Positions 53,311-62,167 of a stretch of 64,000 nucleotides of DNA are shown here, one piece after another. How positions within the stretch are numbered: the first letter of the stretch is position 1; each line of letters starts with the position of its first letter. This DNA comes from Micromonospora sp. WMMD1120 (GTDB taxonomy: Bacteria; Actinomycetota; Actinomycetes; Mycobacteriales; Micromonosporaceae): positions 5,986,001 to 6,050,000 of the forward strand of contig NZ_JARUBO010000005.1 of NCBI RefSeq assembly GCF_029626235.1. The letters run 5' to 3'. Both the position numbers and the translations under genes were made by a program. The notes beneath the pieces are model-generated. The model made no database searches, was not told where the DNA came from, and worked only from the letters and a program-made list of their open reading frames with translations.

Positions 53311-53617
53311 CGGCATACAGGTCGACCCGGACGACCTGAGCGCACACGCCGCCCGGCTCGACCGCTGCGCCGACAGCCTCGACACCGCCCGGCAGGCGGG
53401 CCAGCACGTCCATCTGGGTGCCGACGCCTACGGGCAGCTCTGCGCCGTCCTGCCGGCGCTGCTCGGCAGCCTGCACCAGACGCTTGTCGACGGCACCGGC
53501 GCCGCCGGCGGGTCGGTGCGGGACACCGCCGACCGGCTCCGGCAGAGCGCCGACCGCTACCGGCACTCGGACACCCGGGCCCAGCGCCTGCTCGACGGGG
53601 TGCGACGGCCCCGGTGA
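53297..53617 (+). CDS. EspC/WXG100-like type VII secretion helper
   Basis: 106-residue helical protein resembling the ESX-excreted EspC family: IQVDPDDLSAHAARLDRCAD, then the AYGQLCAVLPALLGSL segment and a second helix. Such proteins pair with toxins for type VII export. ATG 53297; GTGA overlap with the toxin gene. No secretion-motor genes are in the window. Confidence 0.75.
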   Translation: MPAADGIQVDPDDLSAHAARLDRCADSLDTARQAGQHVHLGADAYGQLCAVLPALLGSLHQTLVDGTGAAGGSVRDTADRLRQSADRYRHSDTRAQRLLDGVRRPR

Positions 53618-54774
53618 CCACCAACCCCCTCGTCGCCGCCGCGACGGACACCCCGCCCAGCGTCTGGGCGGGCGCGTGGATCTGCGAGGACATCGAACTC
53701 ATCGCCCAGGGCCTGCGCGGCGGGAGTTGGATCGACGGCAGCCTCGGCGTGGTGAGCGCGGGCCTGGACGCTCTCGCCCTCGTCTCCGACCCGGTCGGCG
53801 CCCTCGTCCAATACGGGATAGCCTGGCTCATCGAGCACGTCAAGCCGCTCAGCGAAGCCCTGGACTGGCTCGCCGGCGATCCCGCCGCGATCACCGCGCA
53901 CGCCCAGACCTGGCGCAACGTTGCCGGGTCCCTCCGCGAGGAGGTCGCCACGCTGGCCCACGCCGTCCGCGCCGACGTCGCCACGTGGGGCGGCAGCGCC
54001 GGCCCCGCCTACCGCGCCTGGGCCTCGGAACAACAGCAGGCCATCAGCGGCCTGGCCCGGGGCGCGGACGCGCTCGCCGCCATCACCGAGGGCGCCGCCG
54101 GCCTGGTCGCCGCCGTCCGGCTCCTGGTCCGCGACGCCGTCGCCGCGTGCGTCTCCCGCCTGATCGTGTACGCGGGCGAACTACTGGTGACCGGCGGACT
54201 GGCCGCCCCGCTGGTCGCGGAGCAGGTCAGCACGCTGGTGGCGTCCTGGGGTGCGCGGATCGCGCGGCTGCTTCGGGCACTGCTGAACAGTCTGCGCCGG
54301 CTGATGCCCGAGATCCGCCGCCTCGGCGACCTCATCGACAGGCTCAAGCAGGCGCTGGGACGACTCCAGCATCGGTCTCCCGACCCGCACGGCCCCGACA
54401 GCCCTGGGCCGACGAAGACGCCGGGTGATCTGGACCGACCGGACTTCACCGACGCGGAGATCGATCCTCGGAAGATCACCACTTACGCCATGAACCCGGA
54501 CCACCCCGTCGGCAAGAACAAGTATCGCGTCATCAATTCTGCTACCGGCCTCGGCCCAGAGGACGCCGATATGATCATGCAACAGATCCGTGAGGGCGTA
54601 CTCGCCGGTAGTCCGGTTCTCGGTAAGGCAGACCAGTTCGGCGAGCGGTGGTCCGTCGATCTACCTCTGACCGGGCCTAGTGGCGTGATCACTGTTCGCA
54701 CAGCCTGGATACTGGAGGACGGGGCACCCGCACCTCGGATGGTGACCATCTCGTTTCCGCCCAAGGAAGGATGA
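53614..54774 (+). CDS. WXG-like leader with DUF6883-type C-terminal toxin domain
   Basis: 386-residue polymorphic-toxin-like protein. The N-terminal helical leader contains a WxG motif (Trp125-Gly127, ATWGGSAGPAYRAW). A Pro/Asp-rich linker (about residues 253-280) leads to a C-terminal domain, KITTYAMNPDHPVGKNKYRV to APRMVTISFPPKEG, that resembles DUF6883 from memory, a domain found at the tips of bacterial toxins. Activity unknown. The gene after it encodes a DUF4926-like protein, a plausible immunity partner. GTG 53614 overlaps the helper stop. The tip region is less G+C-rich than the leader. Confidence 0.78.
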   Translation: MTTNPLVAAATDTPPSVWAGAWICEDIELIAQGLRGGSWIDGSLGVVSAGLDALALVSDPVGALVQYGIAWLIEHVKPLSEALDWLAGDPAAITAHAQTWRNVAGSLREEVATLAHAVRADVATWGGSAGPAYRAWASEQQQAISGLARGADALAAITEGAAGLVAAVRLLVRDAVAACVSRLIVYAGELLVTGGLAAPLVAEQVSTLVASWGARIARLLRALLNSLRRLMPEIRRLGDLIDRLKQALGRLQHRSPDPHGPDSPGPTKTPGDLDRPDFTDAEIDPRKITTYAMNPDHPVGKNKYRVINSATGLGPEDADMIMQQIREGVLAGSPVLGKADQFGERWSVDLPLTGPSGVITVRTAWILEDGAPAPRMVTISFPPKEG

Positions 54775-54778
54775 CGTA

Positions 54779-54973
54779 GTGGAGCTGTACGACGTGGTTG
54801 AGCTCCGAGAGGCCATCCCGAACGAACACCTTCCTGCCGGGGCGGTGGGTACGGTCGTTCACATCTTCGGTGGCCCACCGACCGCATACGAGGTCGAGTT
54901 CACCGATGCCGATGGCCGTACGGTCGCCATGGTCACGCTTCGGGCCGACCAGGTAATTCACCGAGACGGCTAG
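54779..54973 (+). CDS. DUF4926-like small protein, probable immunity partner
   Basis: 64-residue protein MELYDVVELREAIPNEHLPA ... RADQVIHRDG. The pattern of a short SH3-like strand set (LPAGAVGTVVHIF, YEVEFTDADG) matches DUF4926, often encoded after DUF6883 toxins. GTG 54779 is five bases after the toxin stop, with GGAAGG upstream. Immunity role is inferred from position. Confidence 0.72.
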   Translation: MELYDVVELREAIPNEHLPAGAVGTVVHIFGGPPTAYEVEFTDADGRTVAMVTLRADQVIHRDG

Positions 54974-55062
54974 TTGGTCGACCTCGAAGCACCCCCGGAG
55001 CCGCTGCCGTTCGCAATCCCCATTGGGGGAATCATTAAGGCGCGAAGTTCGATGCACAGAGC

Positions 55063-55752
55063 TCAACGGTACTGACGCCGCTGGGCGGCGAGGATCTCCG
55101 ACCTCACCTCCAACGGCAGCTCAACGACCTCGACTTCCAGCCCGAACCCACGCAGCGCCGCGGCAGCCCAGGAGCGCGCGGTCGTGAAGTGGTGGGCCGC
55201 CTCCGGGTCGGAGAGGCAGAGCACCAGGCGCGGCGGGTTCGGTAGCGACGAGGCCACGAACATCAGGCGAAAGGCGTCGGCGAGCACCTTGTGCTTCTGG
55301 GCGGACTTCGGCGGCCCCTGGTGTGCCCACGCCTCGACGAGGACGGTCAGGTCGTCGTCCGCCCCGTCGACCTCGACCCGGGACCCGTCCTCCAGCACGA
55401 ATCGCCGAGGGCTGAGCGCGCAGCCCAGCCGGACGCCGAGCAGCCCGAGCATCACACTCTCGGCGTGCCGTTGCACCGCGCTGTCGCCGGCGGCCGGTAC
55501 CGGCCGAGTCTCCTGCCGCACGATCGGCGCCGACGTTCCGCCCTCCCCCGGGGGTTCGTTCACGATCTTGCCGGCAGGGCCGACGTACCTGCGGAGGCGA
55601 CGACTCTGCTCCAACCGGCGGCACGCCTGGTTGATCGTCTGCCGCGGCTGCACGTCGAGCCGCCGGGCGAGTTCGTCGTCGTCGAGCGGCGTCCCGGCAC
55701 GCAGCAACTCCTGCATGACCCGCTCCGTGATCGTGAGGCCCCTCACCGACAT
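55063..55752 (-). CDS. Winged-helix protein with restriction-endonuclease-like C-terminal domain
   Basis: 229-residue protein. The N-terminus is a winged helix (LTITERVMQELLRAGTPLDD, then DVQPRQTINQACRRLE). The C-terminal part has GSRVEVDGADDDLTVLVEAW followed by KSAQKHKVLADAFRL, a possible PD-(D/E)xK nuclease core (D..E with lysine displaced). ATG 55752 is preferred over GTG 55779 because GAAGGAGG lies 5 bases upstream. The gene before it, the PLD protein, ends at 55776. It is the last of three tightly packed genes. Function unknown. Confidence 0.7.
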   Translation of the reverse strand: MSVRGLTITERVMQELLRAGTPLDDDELARRLDVQPRQTINQACRRLEQSRRLRRYVGPAGKIVNEPPGEGGTSAPIVRQETRPVPAAGDSAVQRHAESVMLGLLGVRLGCALSPRRFVLEDGSRVEVDGADDDLTVLVEAWAHQGPPKSAQKHKVLADAFRLMFVASSLPNPPRLVLCLSDPEAAHHFTTARSWAAAALRGFGLEVEVVELPLEVRSEILAAQRRQYR

Positions 55753-55775
55753 CTGGCCTCCTTCGACTGGCTCGC

Positions 55776-58262
55776 TCACGGGCTGGTCGTCTGACTTGCG
55801 AAGGCGTCGTCCGGCCCGGACGCCGTCGAGCGCCGGTCAGGCGCGCGCAACGGCGTGCCGCGCGAGTATGCGGCGATACCGGTCATCAGGTTCGACCAGG
55901 TCTCGGCCCGCCACGTGGCACCCGTCCGGGTGACCAGCAGCAGACGTCGCCCGTTCCACCAGCCGTGCACCGCCGGCTCGCCCTCCGACGCCACCTGCAC
56001 GTCGGGGAAGTCGCGCAGGGCGTCGAGGGCGGAGATAACGGCTTGACGGGTGGTCCGGCCGCCGGTGACGCGGACGACGGAACCACTGTCGAGCCGGGCA
56101 CCGGTGAGCCGGTCCACCGCGTCGTGCAACGCTGAACGTCCCAGGATCCAGCCGAGCTCGGCCACGAAGTCGGTCTGCCCGAACAGCACACCGAAGGTGT
56201 GTCCGCCCAGGCCGGCCGCGTACCGCCGGACCGTCTCCACCGGCACCGCCGCAAGCCAGTCGGTCCATTCCGCGTACGCCTGCCGTAGCTCCTCGAACTG
56301 CTCGACGAGTTCGCTGTCCGGCTCAGTTTGGCAGTGAAGACCGCTACGCAGTGCCACGAGCCCGATGGTGGCGAGGGCCGCGTGCTCGTCGTCCAGGCAC
56401 TCCTCCTGGTCGGTCATCCACAGTTGCAGCACGACCCAGTAGAGAAGGTCGGACCAGTCGCTCGGGTCCGGCAAGAGTCCGCCGGCGACCAAGGTCAGCA
56501 CCAGTCGGCTGACGGCCAGCTTCGCGGGAAGCGGCCATCCCTCCGACGCGTCGACCAGACCGTCGACCTCACGTCGTAGTCGGGTGCGCTGGCCCGGCGT
56601 GAACGCGTCCAGCACCGTCGCGACAGTCTCCGCCCGGGCCGGCGGCCTCTCCGCCGTCGTCCTCCGCTCCTCCTGTCCGACCCGAGGCGAAGCGCCGTTG
56701 TCCTCGTCCGGGTCGTCAAAGATCTCTTCGTCGGCTGGCGTCGACCGGCTCCGGCCGTCCACGCCGAGGGTAAAACGCAGCAGCGCCGGCCCGACGGCCG
56801 CGGTGATCCGACCTTCCACCTGGCGCCGGCGGTCGATGCCGGGCGGGGTGGCGATGCCGTCCGGGCGGACGGAGGCCAGATAGGCGAGCGCCTCGACGAG
56901 CGCGGCCAGGTGCGCCTGGTCGGCGATGACGAGCGGCAGTGACGTGTGTTCCAGCGGGGACGGGCGGTCGATGCGCGACAGCGCCGCAGTCACGTCGGTC
57001 ACCACCACGTCGCGGACTTCGACGCCCGAGTCCGTCTCCACGGTCACGGTCGCTCGCCCACTGGATACGAGGGACCAGTCGGCAGTCGGGACACCGACGT
57101 AGCGGTGGAGTTTGCCGTCGCTGTGGTGGTGGTCGAGCCGCAGCCCGTCGACCATGAGCCATGCCGGGGCCGACTCCACCTCGACCAGAACCGTGGCCTC
57201 CACCCGCTCGGCGTCGACCCGGACGCCGAACACGCGCAGGGCTGCCTCCGACGGGACACGTTCGCCGGGTTCCCGTACGTGCAGAGTCGCCGGCTGCGCC
57301 AGGTCCACCTCGTGGGCGGCTCCGCTGTCGATCAACGGGGCTGTCTCGGTGAGCAGGCCGAGCTCGCAGTTGCCGCCCGTGGCCATGGTCTCGACCAGGG
57401 CGGCCATGCTGCAGTTTGCGCTGCCGGTGAGGGCCCACGACTGGTCGACCGTTCTCCACTCCACGATCTTCGCGTGGTGGTAGCGGCTGCTCTTCGGAGT
57501 GGCGACCATCCCTGTCGGCGCGCGTTTGACCACTCGGGCGAGGGCGTCTGGGTCGCACTGGACGTCCCGGGTGAGCAGAAGGTGCAGTTCATCGGGTCCG
57601 AAGCGGTCGAGCAGCCGGCGTAGCGCCTCCGCCTGCGGGTCGAAGAACGGGGCGGCGACCGCGAGGGACGTGACGTGCGTCTTCGGCACCGGAAGCTGCT
57701 CGACGATCGGCCGTACCGCCGTCGTCACCAACACCGGTTGGCCGGGCGCCTGCCCCGCCGGACGGGCGGTGAGCAGCGCCGCGACCCGGTCGAGGCGTTC
57801 CCGACCGAGGTTCTCCACCCAAACCGCGGCGGGCAGACGACGCAGCCAGGCAGCGAGGTCATGGAACAGCTGCGGCACCGTCTGGCCTGCGCCGCGCAGC
57901 AGCGTCCAGACCTCGGCGTTGTGGTGCCAGCCAGACGGGGTGGCGTTGCCGGATCCGATGGCCACCACGGCGTCCGTCTCGGAGGCGATGACTACGAGCT
58001 TCGGGTGGAATGCTCCGCCTCCCTTGCAGACGACCGGCAGGGCCAGATAATCGGTCCGGCGGGGCCCCTGGGTGAGCTGTCCGGCGTCGTACAGGATGGT
58101 GGTGCGGGCTCGAACGGCCTGCGCTTCGCGCAGGCAGACGTCCTCGAAGAAGGACAGGTCACAGGTGTACGTGAGGACGAGGACCTCTTCGGCGTCAGCG
58201 AGCGGCCGGCCGCGCAGCAGCGCCGGCGGAGCGGCTCCCCGCAGGTCCTCCCACGGCGTCAC
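55776..58262 (-). CDS. Phospholipase D-fold (HKD) protein, probable nuclease
   Basis: 828-residue protein with two HKD motifs of the PLD superfamily: His86-x-Lys88 (AFHPKLVVIA) with GSGNATPSGW, and His263-x-Lys265 (YHHAKIVEWR) with GSANCSMAAL. Two copies in one chain make a complete active site. The rest, with a beta-rich middle and helical end, is not recognised. PLD-fold proteins act as nucleases in DISARM (DrmC) and other defence systems, so a nuclease or lipase role is likely. GTG 58262 overlaps the preceding stop (GTGA); the frame upstream to 58559 belongs to the antisense reading of that gene. Confidence 0.85.
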   Translation of the reverse strand: MTPWEDLRGAAPPALLRGRPLADAEEVLVLTYTCDLSFFEDVCLREAQAVRARTTILYDAGQLTQGPRRTDYLALPVVCKGGGAFHPKLVVIASETDAVVAIGSGNATPSGWHHNAEVWTLLRGAGQTVPQLFHDLAAWLRRLPAAVWVENLGRERLDRVAALLTARPAGQAPGQPVLVTTAVRPIVEQLPVPKTHVTSLAVAAPFFDPQAEALRRLLDRFGPDELHLLLTRDVQCDPDALARVVKRAPTGMVATPKSSRYHHAKIVEWRTVDQSWALTGSANCSMAALVETMATGGNCELGLLTETAPLIDSGAAHEVDLAQPATLHVREPGERVPSEAALRVFGVRVDAERVEATVLVEVESAPAWLMVDGLRLDHHHSDGKLHRYVGVPTADWSLVSSGRATVTVETDSGVEVRDVVVTDVTAALSRIDRPSPLEHTSLPLVIADQAHLAALVEALAYLASVRPDGIATPPGIDRRRQVEGRITAAVGPALLRFTLGVDGRSRSTPADEEIFDDPDEDNGASPRVGQEERRTTAERPPARAETVATVLDAFTPGQRTRLRREVDGLVDASEGWPLPAKLAVSRLVLTLVAGGLLPDPSDWSDLLYWVVLQLWMTDQEECLDDEHAALATIGLVALRSGLHCQTEPDSELVEQFEELRQAYAEWTDWLAAVPVETVRRYAAGLGGHTFGVLFGQTDFVAELGWILGRSALHDAVDRLTGARLDSGSVVRVTGGRTTRQAVISALDALRDFPDVQVASEGEPAVHGWWNGRRLLLVTRTGATWRAETWSNLMTGIAAYSRGTPLRAPDRRSTASGPDDAFASQTTSP

Positions 58263-59767
58263 GACGTCACCTCCGGGGCGTGCCGGCCGGGACGCCAGCT
58301 GCCGCCGTCGTGGGCCACCACATCCAGTTGCTGCATGACGTTGGTGAAGGTCGGCAGCCGGAGGGAAACCGCCCCCCGGCCTTCTCGGCCCTCCAGCCGC
58401 CACCGATCGCCGACGCGGCGCAGGCGGGTCGGCAAGCGCAGGCCGTATCGGGTCCACTGCATTTTCTGCCGGCTCACCGATTCGGCGCGATGGAACAGCG
58501 CGGCCGCAAGGTTGGAGACAGCCTCGGCCAGCGGGCGGTCGGCGTCGCGGTCGAGCCACTCGGCGACGTAGCCGGGTCCCAGGTCGTCGGCGAATGCCCC
58601 GACGAAGGCGTCCCGGGTGACCGGGTCGAGATGGTCCAGACGTCGGGCGCCGACGGCGAGCAGCCGCAGCATTCCCAGCACCGTCCAGTCGTCGACGTCG
58701 AGCGCGTCGCGGTACAGGTCGTGCTCGACCGGCAGCGGGGTGCCGGCGTTGTCGATCACCGGAGGGAGGCCGTCGACGAGCGCCTCGCGGACAGTTGCGT
58801 CCGGAAGAGCGCGGACGAACTCGGCGATCGCCTGCTCAAGGGTGCCGGCGGTGGACAACGGCGACACCAACCGCGCCCAGATCAGCCGCCACGCCCAGAC
58901 CGACCAGTTGCGCAGCAGCGCACCACGCCAAACGAGGGCATGAGGGTGCAGGTCCTCGCCCACCAACTCCAGCAGCCCTGGCCGGAAGCAGCACCACCGA
59001 TCCATGGACATGTCGATCGACTCCGCATCGACCTGCTCGCCGGTGAGCGCCCCCACCAACAGCGCGGCGCTGCGCCGATGAGTTCTGGCGTAACCGAGGC
59101 GGCCGCGGTCGACGAAGTAGGCGTTCCGCACGCACGCGCCGTCGGGTGCGTCGCCGATGGCGCACACGCACAAGTGGCGCAGGGCGTCGAGGTCCGCCAC
59201 GGAAAGGGGCCTCCTCCGTTCCGCCACGCTCAGCACCTCGTCGAGGGCGGCGAGCTGGTCGGCGTTGGCCGCCGACCCAGGCAGGGGAATCCGCCCCCCG
59301 TCGGTAAGGCCGAGCACCGCCTCGATCCCCGCGTACGTCTGCAGGTAACCGCCAGGCACTCGGCTGTACGCGTCGGCCACTCGCCCGACATCCACGGCAC
59401 GTTCCCGATCCAGTTCGGGCCGAACAGTGTTCACGCCATGCACCCCGAAGGATCCGGCCCGTAGGTGGTGATCGTGATCCGCCTCGTCGTGCGCGACGGA
59501 CACCGCGCCGAGCACGACCTCGGCGCGGCGGACCAGCGCGCGGAACCGTTCCAGGTCCGTCTTGTCGGTCCAGCCGTGTCGCTGTGCCTCGATCGCGAGG
59601 CGGGCGTGCAGGGCCAGGTAACGGGCGTGGGGGGTGGTGGTGATGACGCCAGGAATCAGTGCAGCCGCGTGCGTGCCGATCACCGTCTCGACGGCGAGCG
59701 GCTGGCGGCCGGTGTCATCCGGGGCGTCGGGTTTGAGCGTCCACGCCGGACCCAGCATCGAGGTCAC
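58259..59767 (-). CDS. Unknown protein (DUF6361-like), first gene of the PLD/REase cassette
   Basis: 502-residue protein not confidently assigned. The start PLAVETVIGTHAAALIPG followed by THARYLALHARLAIEAQRH is reminiscent of DUF6361-type proteins, which have an ARYF-like motif and occur in defence loci; this is a weak resemblance. The rest is helical with acidic segments. No catalytic motif is evident. GTG 59767 has GGGGAG 6 bases upstream; ATG 59758 is an alternative. It leads the three-gene cassette. Confidence 0.6.
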   Translation of the reverse strand: MTSMLGPAWTLKPDAPDDTGRQPLAVETVIGTHAAALIPGVITTTPHARYLALHARLAIEAQRHGWTDKTDLERFRALVRRAEVVLGAVSVAHDEADHDHHLRAGSFGVHGVNTVRPELDRERAVDVGRVADAYSRVPGGYLQTYAGIEAVLGLTDGGRIPLPGSAANADQLAALDEVLSVAERRRPLSVADLDALRHLCVCAIGDAPDGACVRNAYFVDRGRLGYARTHRRSAALLVGALTGEQVDAESIDMSMDRWCCFRPGLLELVGEDLHPHALVWRGALLRNWSVWAWRLIWARLVSPLSTAGTLEQAIAEFVRALPDATVREALVDGLPPVIDNAGTPLPVEHDLYRDALDVDDWTVLGMLRLLAVGARRLDHLDPVTRDAFVGAFADDLGPGYVAEWLDRDADRPLAEAVSNLAAALFHRAESVSRQKMQWTRYGLRLPTRLRRVGDRWRLEGREGRGAVSLRLPTFTNVMQQLDVVAHDGGSWRPGRHAPEVTS

Positions 59768-59994
59768 CAGCGCTCCCCCACGCTCGGCTGGTCCATGAGA
59801 TCCACCGCGCTACGGAAGCAGACCAACCCCACGCGGCCTGCGAAGTGACGGATAACCGACACGCCCGCGGCGAAGTGCTGGGGCGGTGAGAGTCCCGATC
59901 CGGAGACGGTACGACGGCTGCTCCGCAGGCAACCGCCACGCCGGTTGAAGTGCTCGAAGCGATCGGAAGGATGCATCGACGGGACGCCGATCGG

Positions 59995-60462
59995 TCACCA
60001 GTCGCGGGCCCAGTCCGGTGGCGGTACGACGGCGAGCTGCGGTTCGCCGCTGATCGGTTCCAGAGCGTGCACGACCCGCAGGTCCCCGTCGGCGGCGGCG
60101 TCCTCGTCGGTGATGACACGACCACTGCTGCCATCGGTGCTGACCAGCAACCACCGGTCGGGGTGAATGCTGCCGTCGTCGACCAGCGCCCGCACCCCGA
60201 AGGCTCGGGCGAGAGTGGCCGCCAGCTCTTGCTCCCCCTGGCCGGTGGCGTCGACGAGCTCGGTGTCCCCGGTCAGGATCCAGCCGAATCCCTCGTCCTC
60301 GTCGGGGGGATTGAGCATAACGATCGGCCGCGGGTCATCGACGGCTCGGTCCTCGATTCGACCGATGTAGACCGCATCAGGTGAGATGCCGTAATCCTCG
60401 TTGAGGAACTGCCGAAGAGCAGCTGCGGGCAGTTCCTTCTCGAAGTGGATCTGATAGCGCAA
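59995..60462 (-). CDS. Predicted immunity-type cytoplasmic protein
   Basis: 155-residue acidic protein MRYQIHFEKELPAAALRQFL ... VVPPPDWARDW, no recognised family. The start is a TTG at 60462, with GGGGG 7 bases upstream. It lies three bases after the toxin-like frame (60466-60948), which is the usual place of an immunity gene. Acidic character fits binding to a basic toxin. Confidence 0.65.
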   Translation of the reverse strand: MRYQIHFEKELPAAALRQFLNEDYGISPDAVYIGRIEDRAVDDPRPIVMLNPPDEDEGFGWILTGDTELVDATGQGEQELAATLARAFGVRALVDDGSIHPDRWLLVSTDGSSGRVITDEDAAADGDLRVVHALEPISGEPQLAVVPPPDWARDW

Positions 60463-60465
60463 GAC

Positions 60466-60948
60466 TTACCCCCGGTAGCTCTTGTGGTGGCGGAAGACAT
60501 CCAGCGCCCGCTCCTGCGCGGCCTCGGTCAGGAACGGATTGCGAGCCATCGCGGCCTTCGCCTTCTCGATGTCGCCACCAGCGGCAATGTACTCCTTCAG
60601 CGCGCCGTACTCGGCGCGGTTCAACTGCGCCAGGCCAGGCCCCGCCTCAGGAAAAACTGTGCCGCTCGGTTCGACCGCGTAGCTGCGGCCGTTGACCTGG
60701 TAGCGCTGCCGATCTGGGTCCCAGGTGGCGCGACCAGCTCCGATGTCATCCAGATCCTTGGCGACGTCCGTGCCGGGCAGGACGACCGTGTTGACTTCCT
60801 TCGAGGGGTTCTTCGGCCGGATGCTGTCGAGATTGTGCCGGGGGTGCGGCGGCTTGAGAGGAATCTTGCCGGCGGGCCCGGGGATGGCTCTTCGAGACGC
60901 ATCGGTGGCGTCACCGGCGGCCTTCGGCCCGACCTCCGCGTAGCAACG
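60466..60948 (-). pseudogene. Orphan toxin-domain reading frame without a start codon
   Basis: 160-codon open frame reading AEVGPKAAGDATDASRRAIP ... ERALDVFRHHKSYRG-stop. The Pro-rich linker (GKIPLKPPHPRHNLD), followed by DDIGAGRATWDPDRQRY and QVNGRSYAVEPSG, looks like the tip of a polymorphic toxin. No ATG, GTG or TTG occurs before late in the frame, and an in-frame stop lies at 60949-60951. The preceding YbaB-like frame is offset by one base. It may be a toxin whose leader was lost, a frameshifted fusion or a product of ribosomal frameshifting. The codon bias is protein-like. Confidence 0.6.
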
Positions 60949-61321
60949 TCACAACCTCCTGCAACGCCTGGCCCATCTGGGCCATCTGTCGGATCGACCG
61001 GTCCTGCAGCTCGTGGAGGCCGCCCGCCAAGGCGTCGACGTCGGCGGGCTGCCCGGTGGCGGGCTGGCCTTGTCGTAGGAGGTCGAGGGCCTCGTTGACA
61101 GCGGTCATTACATGCTCGGCCAGCTTCCACGAGGGCAAGCGCATCAGTCGCGGGTCGATGATGAACGAGTCGAGCCTGCCGCCGGTGATGGTGGCGGTGA
61201 CCAGCCCGTCGGCGGCACTGCCATGGGCGGCAGGGACCTCATGGGAATCGGCGGGGGTTTCCGGGCGGTCGGACCGCACGGCCTCCAGCGCCCGACGCGT
61301 CTCGGTCAGCAGATCGTCCAT
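60911..61321 (-). CDS. YbaB/EbfC-like small protein (second copy)
   Basis: 136-residue protein: MDDLLTETRRALEAVRSDRP, the beta-rich GLVTATITGGRLDSFIIDP, then helices ending MAQMGQALQEVVTLLRGG. Same family as the gene at 52909. ATG 61321 is preferred to the GTG at 61348 because the family usually begins near this point; neither has a good ribosome-binding site. It overlaps the toxin-like frame by 38 bases. Confidence 0.75.
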   Translation of the reverse strand: MDDLLTETRRALEAVRSDRPETPADSHEVPAAHGSAADGLVTATITGGRLDSFIIDPRLMRLPSWKLAEHVMTAVNEALDLLRQGQPATGQPADVDALAGGLHELQDRSIRQMAQMGQALQEVVTLLRGGRAEGRR

Positions 61322-61380
61322 CGAAGACAGCTCACGTTCGCCTACCACAACACGGGAAGATATCAGCTCAGTACGCAGCG

Positions 61381-61779
61381 TCAGCGCCCAGCGGGACGGT
61401 CGCCGAGATGGATTCCGCCGTGGACGTCACGCGCCTGCACCACCGACCCGTGAACGTCGCCGGAGACCGAGTTGGCGACACCGCCAGCACCCTCGCCTAC
61501 GGCGGCTTCGACCTGCGACCACCGGGCTCGCAGCTCAGCCCCGAAGGCCACATCGCGGTGCGACTCTCGATCGAGCAGCTCGGCGAGGCGACTCACCGCT
61601 TCTGGCGAACTCTGCTGCAGGGCAGACTCGATGACGGCCCGTGATGCCGGTTCGTGCTGAAACCGGGTGCGCAGATAGGCGATCAGGGAGGACACCGCCG
61701 CCTGGCCACTCTGGGCCAGCTCAGTCGTCGCCCACGCGACCAGCGTTGTCGCCGCGGTCACCATGATCGGGTCGGTCAC
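61381..61779 (-). CDS. Small putative effector-associated protein
   Basis: 132-residue helical protein (MTDPIMVTAATTLVAWATTE with a possible hydrophobic start) ending in the motif VQARDVHGGIHLG (114-124). The same motif, QARDVYGGVH, occurs near the N-terminus of the NB-ARC protein at 62776, so the two may interact. GTG 61779 is chosen because GGAGG lies 7 bases upstream; longer frames are open to 61839. No known domain. Confidence 0.68.
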   Translation of the reverse strand: MTDPIMVTAATTLVAWATTELAQSGQAAVSSLIAYLRTRFQHEPASRAVIESALQQSSPEAVSRLAELLDRESHRDVAFGAELRARWSQVEAAVGEGAGGVANSVSGDVHGSVVQARDVHGGIHLGDRPAGR

Positions 61780-61894
61780 AACTCTGCCTCCCGCCATCGC
61801 CCCGACTCGTGGAGGCGAACATCCGACGCCGGTAATCAAGAAGTCTCGATGTTACCTTGAGTGCTCGCGCGAACACCTGACCCCGGAGGTCGCC

Positions 61895-62167
61895 GTGAAC
61901 GGACAGCGCTGGGAAGCGGACCCTACCGCCGAGCTCACCCGCCGCTGGGGCAAGTCCTCTCACGAGCTGGGCAACACCTCAGGCGACGGCAGCTGCCCGG
62001 ACGTCTGGGAGTTGAGCAACGGTGACATCGCGGTAATCGGGCAGGACCTCACCGAGGCCTACCAGGGACGGCTTCCCGCCGACGTCTCGGTGGATCCTGG
62101 CGAGCGACTTATCATCATTCCCCGGTCGACATTGATCGCGGCGAAGGTGGACATACCCGATGCATGA
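61895..62167 (+). CDS. Hypothetical protein paired with DUF6879-like gene
   Basis: 90-residue protein MNGQRWEADPTAELTRRWGK ... AAKVDIPDA. The segment WELSNGDIAVIGQDLTEAY is common in small actinobacterial proteins encoded directly before DUF6879 proteins. GTG 61895 has GGAGG 5-6 bases upstream and the stop overlaps the next start by 8 bases. Confidence 0.75.
   Translation: MNGQRWEADPTAELTRRWGKSSHELGNTSGDGSCPDVWELSNGDIAVIGQDLTEAYQGRLPADVSVDPGERLIIIPRSTLIAAKVDIPDA

Noticed and set aside
52753..53385. N-terminal extension of NhaA
   Set aside because: It lies antisense to the YbaB-like and EspC-like genes and is not NhaA-like; GTG 52752 precedes the conserved start.
59768..59994. Possible small gene in the gap between the cassette and the immunity gene
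   Set aside because: Short frames exist, but none has a ribosome-binding site or recognisable product.
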